Positions 18,764-27,700 of a stretch of DNA of 49,590 nucleotides are shown in pieces. This stretch comes from Bacteroidaceae bacterium (lineage in GTDB: Bacteria > Bacteroidota > Bacteroidia > Bacteroidales > Barnesiellaceae_A), in assembly GCA_017555825.1 (NCBI GenBank), contig JAFZFQ010000006.1:1-49590 (forward strand). The letters are read 5' to 3'. The notes beneath the pieces were generated by a model, which was given only the letters and a program-made list of their open reading frames with translations, made no database searches and was not told the origin of the DNA. Both the position numbers and the translations under genes were made by a program. The stretch's first letter is position 1. Each line of letters begins with the position of its first letter.

Positions 18764-19618
18764 ATGAATATGAAAACACCTCAAGAACTGATTGACGAAC
18801 TCATCACGCTTGCCTTTAACGAAGATATAGGCGATGGCGACCACACCACATTGTGCTGCATACCCGCAACCGAGATGGGTAAGCAAAAGTTGCTCATCAA
18901 AGAGGCCGGTGTATTGGCCGGTGTAGAGATGGCACGCCGTGTTATCAACTATTTCGACCCCGAATTGAAGATAACAAGCTACATCGAAGATGGCGCTGAG
19001 GTTCAACCCGGAGACGTAGCTTTTGTAGTAGAAGGTCGTGTACAATCGCTGTTGCAAGTAGAGCGCACCATGCTCAACATCATGCAACGTATGAGTGGTA
19101 TCGCTACCACAACACGCAAATATGTGCGCTTGCTCGAAGGTACAGGTACTCGCGTGCTCGATACACGCAAGACTACTCCCGGATTGCGTATGATAGAGAA
19201 AGAAGCCGTAAAAATTGGTGGTGGTGTAAATCACCGCATCGGACTCTTTGACATGATCTTGCTCAAAGACAACCACGTAGACTTTGCCGGAGGTATTGAA
19301 AACGCCATTGTGCGCGCCAAGGAGTACTTGAAAGCCAATGGCAAAGACCTCAAAATAGAAATCGAGGTGCGTAGCATGGACGAGCTCAACGAAGTATTGC
19401 GCGTGGGTGGTGTAGACCGCATCATGCTCGACAACTTCACCCCCGAGCTCACTCGCGAGGCCGTACAACTCATCGACCACCGCTTCGAGACCGAGTCATC
19501 GGGTGGTATTACCTTCGACACGATTCGTTCTTATGCCGAGTGTGGCGTCGACTACGTTTCGGTAGGCGCACTCACCCACTCTGTGAAAGGACTCGACATG
19601 AGTTTCAAAGCCTGCTAA
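18764..19618 (+). CDS. nadC: Nicotinate-nucleotide pyrophosphorylase (carboxylating)
   Basis: Quinolinate phosphoribosyltransferase, which makes nicotinate mononucleotide from quinolinate and PRPP in de novo NAD synthesis. Landmarks are FNEDIGDGDHTT (near residue 18), QVERTMLNIMQRMSGIAT (near 95), the basic phosphate-binding TRKTTPGLR (near 128), HRIGLFDMILLKDNH (near 152) and a C-terminal GGITFDTIRSYAECGVDYVS. The length of 284 is typical. It lies 20 bases after the sugar aminotransferase on the same strand, so it may share that transcript although the pathways are unrelated. nadA and nadB are not in the window. A second ATG at 18770 is equally possible as the start. Confidence 0.96.
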   Translation: MNMKTPQELIDELITLAFNEDIGDGDHTTLCCIPATEMGKQKLLIKEAGVLAGVEMARRVINYFDPELKITSYIEDGAEVQPGDVAFVVEGRVQSLLQVERTMLNIMQRMSGIATTTRKYVRLLEGTGTRVLDTRKTTPGLRMIEKEAVKIGGGVNHRIGLFDMILLKDNHVDFAGGIENAIVRAKEYLKANGKDLKIEIEVRSMDELNEVLRVGGVDRIMLDNFTPELTREAVQLIDHRFETESSGGITFDTIRSYAECGVDYVSVGALTHSVKGLDMSFKAC

Positions 19619-19718
19619 TGATAGTTGAGTGTTGAGAGACAAGCGCTTGTTTCTGTCTCAACCTTATATTCTCATTATCGCACATTAACCGATTAAAAAG
19701 ATATAAAATTAGACTGCT

Positions 19719-20066
19719 ATGAAATTTATGAAGCGTGATTTTTGTGCAATTCTAAAGGCAGGAAATGTCTTTATTGCACAAAGCGATAATCCAAGCGAGG
19801 CTGCAGCCAAGAAGCTCATATACGGATTGGCTCAATTTGTCCCCGAAGATGAAATTCAGAGTGTATTTCTCATATCGAAACACCTCGACTTCGATACAGC
19901 GGTCGCTGCCATATCGCAACTCGGCGAAGAGGAGTATAAATGGGCAGGTCAACTGCTATTTGATGTATGCACAGTCGATGGCGAAATGAACGATGCTCAG
20001 AAAAAACTCTGGGATCGCTTCTTCGATATTTATTGGGAATATAACGATTACAACAAGGCTAAGTAA
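19719..20066 (+). CDS. Small uncharacterised protein, possibly TerB-like
   Basis: A 115-residue soluble, mostly helical protein that I do not recognise firmly. The segment AGQLLFDVCTVDGEMNDAQK (about residues 82-101) recalls the TerB/DjlA-type helical fold, in which an acidic DG-x-E turn can bind metal. No signal peptide or membrane segment is present. It follows nadC by 100 bases and is closed by a strong terminator. The coding pattern (codon bias, consistent with neighbours) supports a real gene. Confidence 0.72.
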   Translation: MKFMKRDFCAILKAGNVFIAQSDNPSEAAAKKLIYGLAQFVPEDEIQSVFLISKHLDFDTAVAAISQLGEEEYKWAGQLLFDVCTVDGEMNDAQKKLWDRFFDIYWEYNDYNKAK

Positions 20067-20111
20067 CTAAGAACGCCACTATTAAGAGAGCCTACTCAAA
20101 GTTACAACATA

Positions 20112-20162
20112 AACAAGAGGCTGACCACCAAGTCTAAAGACTTTAGAGGTCAGCCTCTTGTT
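20112..20162. terminator. Strong hairpin terminator
   Basis: A perfect 15-bp stem (20112-20126 with 20148-20162) with a 21-base loop. It ends the plus-strand unit and may also stop minus-strand transcription from the DUF1016 region. The remaining bases to 20257 show only an 8-bp AT-rich inverted repeat near 20205-20222 and no gene. Confidence 0.78.
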
Positions 20163-20257
20163 GTACCCAACAACCCAAGCATCCTTGATTGCTAAAAAAT
20201 AAGCTATCTATTTAATAAATAGAGAGATAATCATTTCTTTTTATCGGACAGCAATAG

Positions 20258-21284
20258 TTATTTTTGATCGTGTTGCTCTAAGAAGAAGCGTTTTTGTTGT
20301 TCTATTTCTTTACGCAATTCTTCTTCAGTAGGCATATACGCCATATATTTTGTTGCAAATAGTTGTTCGTTATCGTGCAGAACAGAATACTTAGCAATCG
20401 TTTTGTCTGTATCAGTACAAAGAAGCACACCTATAGTTGGATTGTCATCTTCTCCTTTTACCAAATCGTCGTACATTCGCACATACATATCAAGTTGTCC
20501 CACATCAGCATGAGTTAATGCGTGTGTTTTCAATTCAAAGATTACAAATCTTTTCATTCGGTAGTTGTAAAAGACAAGGTCGGCATAAAAATCACCTAAA
20601 TCTGTACGTATGTGTTTCTGACGTTCAACGAATGCAAAACCACGTCCAAGCTCCATAATAAATTGTTGTAAGTTGTCTATGAGAGCTTGTTCAAGTTCAG
20701 TTTCAGAATAATTGCTATATCTATTAAAGCCAAGGAATTCAGCAACTAATGGATTCTTGATATATTTTTCTGGAGAGAATTCTTCAACAATTGTTGGCAC
20801 TGGAAGTGGCAAATGTTTTCTTTGAGACGCCAATCTGCGGCCATAATATTGGGTTGTTATATTTCTTTCTAAAGTTCTAACACTCCACATTTCTCTCGAA
20901 GATTCTTTCATATACCATAATCTCGCGTCTTCATCTTCTACATGGATAAGTAAACGAATATGTGACCAAGATAGATTTTGCACAAGTGTGTGCAAAATCT
21001 CATTATTAGGAAACGCCAAATAGAATTTACGATAATAGGCAAGATTTCGTTGCCCATATCCTCCTCCATAGCTAAGCTTTAACTCTTCTGCCAAAGCAGG
21101 TATAATTCTTTTCCCATATTGAGCACGAGATGCTCCTGCTTGTTCTTCTTCTACGATACGTTTACCAATATGTAAAAATAGCAGAATGTACTACAGCAGA
21201 AGATGCAGTAGCTATTCCATTATCAATTATCTCTCGTATGTCATTGACAAACTGTCGGGTTATTACAATATCGTTGCTCTTCAT
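20258..21284 (-). pseudogene. Frameshifted DUF1016/YhcG-type PD-(D/E)XK nuclease
   Basis: The 3-prime part encodes the family C-terminus, with an apparently intact nuclease core: DFYADLVFYNYRMKRFVIFELKT carries the Asp and the E-x-K pair. The N-terminus starts at an ATG at 21284 (MKSNDIVITRQF), runs 40 codons through AIFTYW and hits TAA at 21162-21164. One frame over, IGKRIVEEEQAGASRAQYGKR continues exactly as the family does, so a single frameshift near 21165-21175 splits the gene. The site reads ACATATTGGTAAACG; relatives have a residue between YW and IGKR, so loss of 8 bases between two ATATTGG copies would explain it. The gene is AT-richer than its neighbours and stands alone beside a tRNA, which suggests acquisition. 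DUF1016 proteins often accompany restriction systems; none is here. A sequencing error cannot be excluded. Confidence 0.8.
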
Positions 21285-21302
21285 ATTATATGAATTAGAT
21301 TG

Positions 21303-21310
21303 CAAAGATA
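21303..21310 (-). promoter_or_regulatory. -7 box upstream of the DUF1016 gene
   Basis: TATCTTTG on the minus strand, 18 bases before the ATG at 21284. No TTG at the usual distance is seen, so the promoter may be weak. Confidence 0.45.
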
Positions 21311-21426
21311 CAATAATTTAGCCAATATAACCTTTCCAAGTTGAGATTACTTATTTTCCACACTTTTGATTGGCTTCCCTAAATTTCTACTGAGCCTGCA
21401 AGAGTCTTCCGGTCGGGTATAGAGAT

Positions 21427-21456
21427 AAAAAAAGGACAAACCTTTCGATTTGTCCT
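21427..21456 (-). terminator. Rho-independent terminator of tRNA-Ala
   Basis: On the minus strand AGGACAAA (21449-21456) pairs with TTTGTCCT (21433-21440) around an 8-base loop and is followed by a run of T, 5 bases after the tRNA 3-prime end. Confidence 0.85.
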
Positions 21457-21461
21457 CTTCG

Positions 21462-21535
21462 TGGAGTATAGCGGACTCGAACCGCTCACCTCAACACTGC
21501 CAGTGTTGCGCTCTAGCCAGATGAGCTAATACCCC
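21462..21535 (-). tRNA. tRNA-Ala (GGC)
   Basis: A 74-base cloverleaf on the minus strand. The 7-bp acceptor stem has the G3-U70 pair that identifies alanine tRNAs. The D arm, the anticodon stem CAACA/TGTTG with loop CTGGCAG (anticodon GGC), and the T arm with TTCGAGT are all present. The discriminator is A and CCA is not encoded. It has its own promoter and terminator. Confidence 0.96.
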
Positions 21536-21551
21536 TTGCTGTTTTGCGATG

Positions 21552-21582
21552 CAAAGATACAACCTTTTTTGTTTTCTTGCAA
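21552..21582 (-). promoter_or_regulatory. Promoter of tRNA-Ala
   Basis: Minus-strand TATCTTTG (21552-21559) with TTG (21580-21582) and a 20-base spacer, a full match to the Bacteroidetes consensus, ending 16 bases before the tRNA. Confidence 0.72.
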
Positions 21583-21610
21583 TAGATGTGCAAACTTTTT
21601 TTTATTTTTG
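21577..21610 (+). promoter_or_regulatory. Possible divergent promoter for the DUF4286-ruvC unit
   Basis: TATTTTTG at 21603-21610 with TTG at 21577-21579. The 23-base spacer is longer than usual. The TTG forms the palindrome TTGCAA with the -33 element of the tRNA promoter on the other strand. Confidence 0.4.
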
Positions 21611-21638
21611 TGTCGTAATTTTTCAAATACATCATTTC

Positions 21639-21947
21639 ATGCTCATATACAACACTACATTTCACTGCGAGAAATCGTGCTACGACGAGTTTGTAGCATG
21701 GATGCGCACCGAGTATATACCCGTAGCCATCAAACACGATGGTGTGACCGAGCCTCGCATGGCACGCATCATGGCACAAGAGGAGAACGAAGGCATAAGT
21801 GTATCGGTACAATTCAACACAGCGTCGCTCGACACCCTGTCGGCATGGTATGAGGCTTGTGGTGCCGAACTTGTGAAAAAACTTGAGGGCAAATTCCAAC
21901 AACGTGTGGTAGGCTTTACTACCATCATGCAGCAAATAGAGTTGTAA
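21639..21947 (+). CDS. DUF4286 family protein
   Basis: A 102-residue protein of the ferredoxin-like DUF4286 family, common in Bacteroidetes and of unknown function. Characteristic parts are the start MLIYNTTFHCEKSCYDEFVAWMR, EPRMARIMAQEENEGISVSVQF, and a C-terminal region predicted to form strand-helix-strand. The frame is open to 21549, but the 30 extra residues are hydrophobic and AT-rich and overlap the promoter region, so ATG at 21639 is preferred. It is first in a unit with ruvC (3-base gap). Conservation of this pairing could hint at a nucleic-acid context, but I infer nothing firm. Confidence 0.85.
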   Translation: MLIYNTTFHCEKSCYDEFVAWMRTEYIPVAIKHDGVTEPRMARIMAQEENEGISVSVQFNTASLDTLSAWYEACGAELVKKLEGKFQQRVVGFTTIMQQIEL

Positions 21948-21950
21948 TAG

Positions 21951-22583
21951 ATGACCGAACAGGTAACTATCAATCGTCCTACCAAGGCCGAACGTATAAT
22001 TATAGGTATTGACCCGGGTACACACATCATGGGCTATGGTGTGTTGCGCGTTGTGGGCAACAAGCCCCAATTGGTAACGATGGGTGTGATAGAGCTGAGC
22101 CGATTTGAGAGCCACTATTTGCGCTTGCGTCGCATATTTGAGCGCGTACAAGGACTCATTACGCAATATCTACCTGATGAGATGGCTATTGAAGCCCCAT
22201 TCTTCGGAAAGAATGTGCAGTCGATGCTGAAACTTGGTCGGGCACAAGGTGTGGCCATGGCTGCTGCATTGTCGCGCGACGTACCTATATGCGAGTATGC
22301 TCCGCTGAAGATAAAAATGGCTATTACCGGCAACGGACAGGCCTCGAAGGAACAAGTGGCCGAAATGTTGCGTCGCACGCTGAACATTCCGCAGGAGAGC
22401 ATGCTACCACAGCTCGATGCTACCGACGGTCTTGCGGCCGCTCTGTGCCACTACTACGAAACATCACGCCCCATAAGCGTGAACAGTGGCGCCAAAAGTT
22501 GGAAAGATTTTATTGCCAAAAATCCCGATAAAATAGCACAACGTCGCACTACACGAGGCAATAAAGATATGAACGATGAATAG
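21951..22583 (+). CDS. ruvC: Holliday junction endodeoxyribonuclease RuvC
   Basis: Dimeric nuclease that resolves Holliday junctions with RuvAB. The acidic catalytic residues are in [12 protein letters not shown] (Asp near residue 20), [13 protein letters not shown] (Glu near 80) and [12 protein letters not shown] (Asp residues near 156-159); K and Q in the ASKEQV segment are also typical. Length is 210 residues against about 173 in E. coli; the extra part is a 15-residue N-terminal tail and a basic C-terminal tail. The stop is overlapped by the next gene (8 bases). Identity is secure. Confidence 0.96.
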   Translation: MTEQVTINRPTKAERIIIGIDPGTHIMGYGVLRVVGNKPQLVTMGVIELSRFESHYLRLRRIFERVQGLITQYLPDEMAIEAPFFGKNVQSMLKLGRAQGVAMAAALSRDVPICEYAPLKIKMAITGNGQASKEQVAEMLRRTLNIPQESMLPQLDATDGLAAALCHYYETSRPISVNSGAKSWKDFIAKNPDKIAQRRTTRGNKDMNDE

Positions 22584-23559
22584 CATCGGCAACATTCTCA
22601 ACGAGCGTATAATGTTGCTCGACGGAGCTATGGGCACTATGATACAGCGCCTGGCACTCGACGAGGCAACCTTTCGTGGCAATATCTTTACACAACACGA
22701 CTGTCTAATACAAGGTTGCTACGATGTGCTGAACCTTACTGCTCCACACATCGTCGAGAAGATACACAGCCAATACCTCGATGCCGGCGCCGATATTATC
22801 AAGACCAATACATTCAATGCAAACGCTGTTTCGCTTGGCGAATACCACCTACATGAGTATGTCACCGAGATAAACCATGCAGCAGTGTCTATAGCTCGAC
22901 GTGTGGCCTATCAATACACAACACTCACACCCAACAAGCCACGACTTGTAGCCGGCACAGTGGGCCCCACGTGCAAGAGTTGCTCTGTAGCCTCTTCTTA
23001 TAATATAGAGCTATACAACCTCCTGGTAGAATCTTATACCGAACAGATAACAGCCCTTGTCGCCGCAGGTGTAGATATACTCCTTATAGAGACAATATGC
23101 GACTTGCACAACGCCTTGGCTGCATTGCAAGCAGCCGAGCAGGCAATGGCACACACCGGTTGCAACCTACCCATTATGCTATCGATAACTACAACCGAGG
23201 GCGGTACACTGCTGTCGGGGCACTCGCTCGACGAGTTTATTGCAGCATTAAGTAATGCGCCTATTTTATCGGTGGGTATAAACTGCTCATACGGAGCCAA
23301 GGCCATACTACCACCCTTGCGCACATTGTCTCGCACTGCCCCCTACTACATCAGTGCGCACCCCAATGCAGGGCTACCCGACGAAATAGGCAAATACAAG
23401 CAACAGGCAACCGATATGGTAAAAATTATGAAGACTTATATAGAGGAAGGGCTGGTCAACATCGTAGGCGGTTGCTGCGGCACTACCCCCGAACTCACAG
23501 CACTGCTGTGCCGTGCCATAGAGGAAGCCTCACCCCGTATTATACCCAACAAGCAATAA
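22576..23559 (+). CDS. Stand-alone MetH-type homocysteine S-methyltransferase domain
   Basis: Resembles the N-terminal homocysteine-binding domain of cobalamin-dependent methionine synthase. [19 protein letters not shown] (near residue 13), FRGNIF, and the [19 protein letters not shown] segment are closer to MetH than to MmuM. The zinc ligands are Cys in [10 protein letters not shown] and the Cys pair in GGCCGTTPE near the C-terminus. At 327 residues it lacks the folate, cobalamin and activation domains, and nothing downstream supplies them. It could use S-methylmethionine or another donor, or work with separately encoded subunits. The start lies inside ruvC. A complete methyl-accepting site is visible; the methyl donor is unknown. 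Confidence 0.87.
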   Translation: MNSIGNILNERIMLLDGAMGTMIQRLALDEATFRGNIFTQHDCLIQGCYDVLNLTAPHIVEKIHSQYLDAGADIIKTNTFNANAVSLGEYHLHEYVTEINHAAVSIARRVAYQYTTLTPNKPRLVAGTVGPTCKSCSVASSYNIELYNLLVESYTEQITALVAAGVDILLIETICDLHNALAALQAAEQAMAHTGCNLPIMLSITTTEGGTLLSGHSLDEFIAALSNAPILSVGINCSYGAKAILPPLRTLSRTAPYYISAHPNAGLPDEIGKYKQQATDMVKIMKTYIEEGLVNIVGGCCGTTPELTALLCRAIEEASPRIIPNKQ

Positions 23560-23569
23560 GAGTGATACA

Positions 23570-24640
23570 ATGAATAACGACACACCAACCATGCATACAA
23601 CACGCGACACAAACCTCGATCTATATCGGGGCGCTACGATGATGTATATTGTAGGATTTATACACGTTATAGGCTATTGGATAAATCCTTACAAAAGCAA
23701 TCTCTTATCACTCTCGCTCTTTGTTATGCCCATGATATTCTACATATCGGGAGCATCATACGCTTTGTCTCGACCCAAGCCCTACGGGCAATATATAATA
23801 GGACGCATCAAGCGCATCGTTATTCCGCTCTTGGTATACATAGGAATACACACGCTCTACAACACTATCAAAGGCGAGATAGCCCCTCAAGAAATGATAC
23901 AAGTGGCGAGCCGATTTATCTACGAAATCTTTACCGACCAATGCCCTGAAAATGGCCACTTATGGTACATTACCCCCTACTTTATCATTGCTATGCTACT
24001 GCCTTTGATGCATCATCTGAGCCTTCGCATCAATCAATACGGCGCATACGCCCTACTATTGGCCACTATGGTAGGGTTATACTTCTACCCCAACTATGTG
24101 CTATGCTATGGTGTATCGACCTTTGCCGGATTGTATTATATGCGTAATAAGCCCTACAAGTCGATAGTGACACTACTGCTATTTGTAGCCGGCATGGCTC
24201 TGTGGATAGCACAGGGACGTGTGTGGAATATACAAATCAATAAATTCCCCACAACGTTGATGTATCTATCCTACACATCGTGTATGCTCATCATCTTCAG
24301 CCAACCTCTCAAATGGCTGTGTCGACAAGTTGCACGCATAGGTTTTATAAAGTATATGCTTGAGCAGTATGCACGCCACGGATATGTTATCTACCTTTTC
24401 AACATAAATGTAATAACAATCATGCACTATACCTACTATGTGTTGTGCGAGAAGCTTGCGCCCGACAATACCTATATCTTGCAACCGATGTGTTCGCTCA
24501 CAGTTATTACCATCGCCACACTATTTCTCATGGTAGTTGTAGGTAAAATAATAGAACCCATCAACAACTTGACAACACGCATTTGTTCACTCATCTATCA
24601 CAAAACACTCTCTTTATTCACGCCATCGCACAAGTGCTGA
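23570..24640 (+). CDS. Membrane-bound acyltransferase (acyltransferase family 3)
   Basis: An integral membrane protein with about ten hydrophobic segments. The start DTNLDLYRGATMMYIVGFIH (near residue 14) is the family-3 signature (Asp-x-x-Arg in the first helix), as in OafA-like enzymes that put acetyl or other acyl groups on surface sugars or lipids. The segment GHLWYITPYFIIAMLLP matches the H-x-W-Y/F region of the family. It starts 10 bases after the methyltransferase stop and is followed by a very strong terminator, so it ends the DUF4286-ruvC unit. An alternative start is the internal ATG at 23591. The acceptor substrate is not deducible. Confidence 0.83.
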   Translation: MNNDTPTMHTTRDTNLDLYRGATMMYIVGFIHVIGYWINPYKSNLLSLSLFVMPMIFYISGASYALSRPKPYGQYIIGRIKRIVIPLLVYIGIHTLYNTIKGEIAPQEMIQVASRFIYEIFTDQCPENGHLWYITPYFIIAMLLPLMHHLSLRINQYGAYALLLATMVGLYFYPNYVLCYGVSTFAGLYYMRNKPYKSIVTLLLFVAGMALWIAQGRVWNIQINKFPTTLMYLSYTSCMLIIFSQPLKWLCRQVARIGFIKYMLEQYARHGYVIYLFNINVITIMHYTYYVLCEKLAPDNTYILQPMCSLTVITIATLFLMVVVGKIIEPINNLTTRICSLIYHKTLSLFTPSHKC

Positions 24641-24650
24641 TACCATAAAG

Positions 24651-24695
24651 CAAGTCCCCCCGATAAGCCGGCTGCTTATCGGGGGGACTTGTGTA
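24651..24695. terminator. Bidirectional terminator, 18-bp stem
   Basis: A perfect 18-bp stem (24651-24668 with 24674-24691) with a 5-base loop and a G/C-rich core, between convergent genes ending at 24640 and 24718. Confidence 0.88.
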
Positions 24696-24717
24696 TAAGA
24701 GTAATCTATGCGCTCGA

Positions 24718-27700
24718 CTATTTTACAATCAACTTGGCATTGTGCACTGTAGTGGGCGTAGCCACAATTACTATATAGTGACCTTGTGCATAACCTGCCA
24801 CATCTATAGTCATACGGTTGCTTGCGACACCCCCATATTGCGCTATACAGTTGCCCACTATGTCATATACCGACACATGCTCTATCTCGTTGGCAACTTC
24901 TACAATAGCCACATCGGCAGTAGGATTGGGATAAAGTTTTACTTGAGCAGTGGTCGCTTGTGTATCTTCAATATTACTAAATATTGAATCAAAGCCAAAG
25001 GGTTGTGTGCATGTTTCGCCATACTCGTTTACAATCAAAGCTCGTACATATCGACCTTGAAAGCCGGTAAAGTCAAACTCTTTACCTACAGCCACTACAG
25101 TACTCTTGCGAGTAGAAGGCGCACCATTGATGTCGGTGGCCGATATCCAATACACCTCGGTAGCATCGGTAGTAATTTTAATAACATTACCCTCCTCATC
25201 TATGCGGTCGATACGAGGTGCTTTCGCCTCGCCCGAGCCTGTATATTCGTACGAGAAGTAGTGTGCACCAGAGTACATGGCTTTTTTGAGTTCTTCAATA
25301 GTAAGTGCAGGCATCAACATGTGGTTGTAGTTGCGGAACAACTGCTCGTCGTTGTGCACATCGTCGCACGAATAACCCCACACCGGATAGGGCATTGTTA
25401 TTTCGAGTATTTGATCCCACAGCACACGGTCGTTGGCTCGGCGATTGCCTTGGTTGTAGACCTCAAGACCTATCAAGCTTCTGTACGTCATAAAGTTCTC
25501 GGCATGCCACTCGGGAGAGTTCTTCTCGCCAGGTGTATAGCTCTTGTCCAAGCTCCAATATTGACCCGGGTGATTGATGAGTTGCATACCTCCCAATTTC
25601 TCGGTATAGGCATACGACTCACGCAATGTACCGAACTCCATACCCTGACGACCTGTAAAGAAGTCGTTGTGGTGGTTAAACTCGCTACCACCCACCTCAT
25701 TCCAGCTATTGGTATAGCTCTTACTCAACTCATTGCCCGGGATGGCAAGCATATCCAACTCTTGCGGATAACAGCTCGTTGCTGCGGGATTATAAAGGTT
25801 GAACATCTCCCACGGATAGGGATTGGCGTCGTGGTCGGTAAGAGCCAAAATCTTATAGCCGGCATTGTAATACTTCTCGACCGACACATCTACACGGTGA
25901 TTGGCATCGAACGAAGTGGTAGTGTGGGTGTGGAAGTTGGCTTTATAGTGATTTATGGCATCCCAATCGACATCATCATAAGCATTTAGAGCGATAAATT
26001 TATTCTCGTCGGAACCAGTAAGCACCTTCACGGCAATTGTTTTATAATCCTTAACTTCGTTATCACCACGCTTCAAGTTGAGCGAGAGGTGGTAAATACC
26101 GGCCTTGACATTGGGCAACTGCATTTGCCATTTACCTTGACCTACGGTGACAAGCGACATTGCGCTCTTTGAGCCATAGTTATGGTTTACATCGACCGAT
26201 ATTTCACAACCTTGCAAGTCGTTTATTTCCAAATACACCGCAACATCGGTACCTACATTACATACCGCAGGCACTGCTATAAACTTATCGACAACAACCT
26301 CGCCTACCACATCGCCCCATTGTGTCTCAGTAACGGTTACACGATTGGTCAAGTAATCATACAACACATCGGCAGCGATACAGTTGTCCGACACACTATA
26401 GGTAGCAGTAATCGCACCCATATCCGAGCCACTATTTACACTACCGTAGTGAATAGAGAAGCTCTTGTCGACACCTGTAAACTCGGCCGAAGCCTTGACC
26501 GTATAGTTGCTCACGATACTCATTGTGCTGGTTTCGCTTGCAGTTACCAAGCGGAAGGCTGCAGAGTTGGCGGCGACATCAACAACACTCTCGTCTGAGA
26601 AGATTGCAATACGATGCCATGAAGTCGAACTCTTCTTTGAACTGAAACCAATATTGCCATTCTCGGCCTTGAGTGGTGTTCCGGTACCATCGGCACTACG
26701 CGTTACGTTCCAATAATATTGAGTCTTTACATCGGCAGGTATCTCGGTAACAGCAACTTGTGCCCTCACCTCGTTACCCGAAGATATGTAGTTGGTGACA
26801 TAGGTAAAATGTGTATTGGCATCATACTTCAAGTCTTGGCTATCTATTGCCGAAACGACAGAGTATTGTGAGGTTGATATATCTATTACATCATCATTGC
26901 CACCATTATCGCCACCGCCGTTATTCTCTACAATAGTCACCCGATTGGTACGAAAATTATAGACAATATCGGCACTTGTACAGTCGCTCGACACACTGTA
27001 GCTACCTGTGATAGCACCCATGTCCGAGCCACTATTTACACTACCGTAGTGTATCTTGAAACTCTTGTCGTCGGCAAAGGTCATTGTAGCCGACACGCAG
27101 TAGTCGGCGCCGGGCGTCATCTTCACCTCAGCAGTAGAGGTTTTAACGCGAAAGGCAGCCGAATTGGCAGCGACATCTTTTACAGTCTCGTCGGCAAAAA
27201 CAGCCACACGATGCCACGATACTGTAGACTTCTTAGAGCTGAAACCGATATTGCCATTCTCCGATTTAAGAAGCGCACCGGTACCATCGGCACTGCGACT
27301 CACATTCCAATAATATTTGGTTTTTACATCGACAGGTATCTCGGTCACTGTCACTTGAGCCTCTACACTACCACCATCGGCTACAAAATCGGCTACATAT
27401 ACAAATGGCGATTGTGCATCGAAAGTAAGGCTCTGACTATCAATAGCCGAAACGATAGAGTATTGAGCATTGGCAAGTTCGCTTGTAGCCTTAGCAGCTA
27501 ACACAGGAGCATCGGCACTCAACAAATAGGGATATACAACCTTCAACGCACTACCCCATGCCTCATCGCTATGGCGTGCACCGGCAAGGGTTGAGAAGCG
27601 TACATCTGCATTGCTACGTGAGGCTACGGCTTCACTAAGCAACTCAACATCGGCTTGCATGGCTTCGGGTTCGGCACTACCTACCGTGAAATAGAAACGT

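Noticed and set aside
20163-21461. An integrative element at the 3-prime end of tRNA-Ala
   Set aside because: There is no integrase, no direct repeat of the tRNA end and no other mobile gene; only the AT-rich DUF1016 gene suggests transfer.
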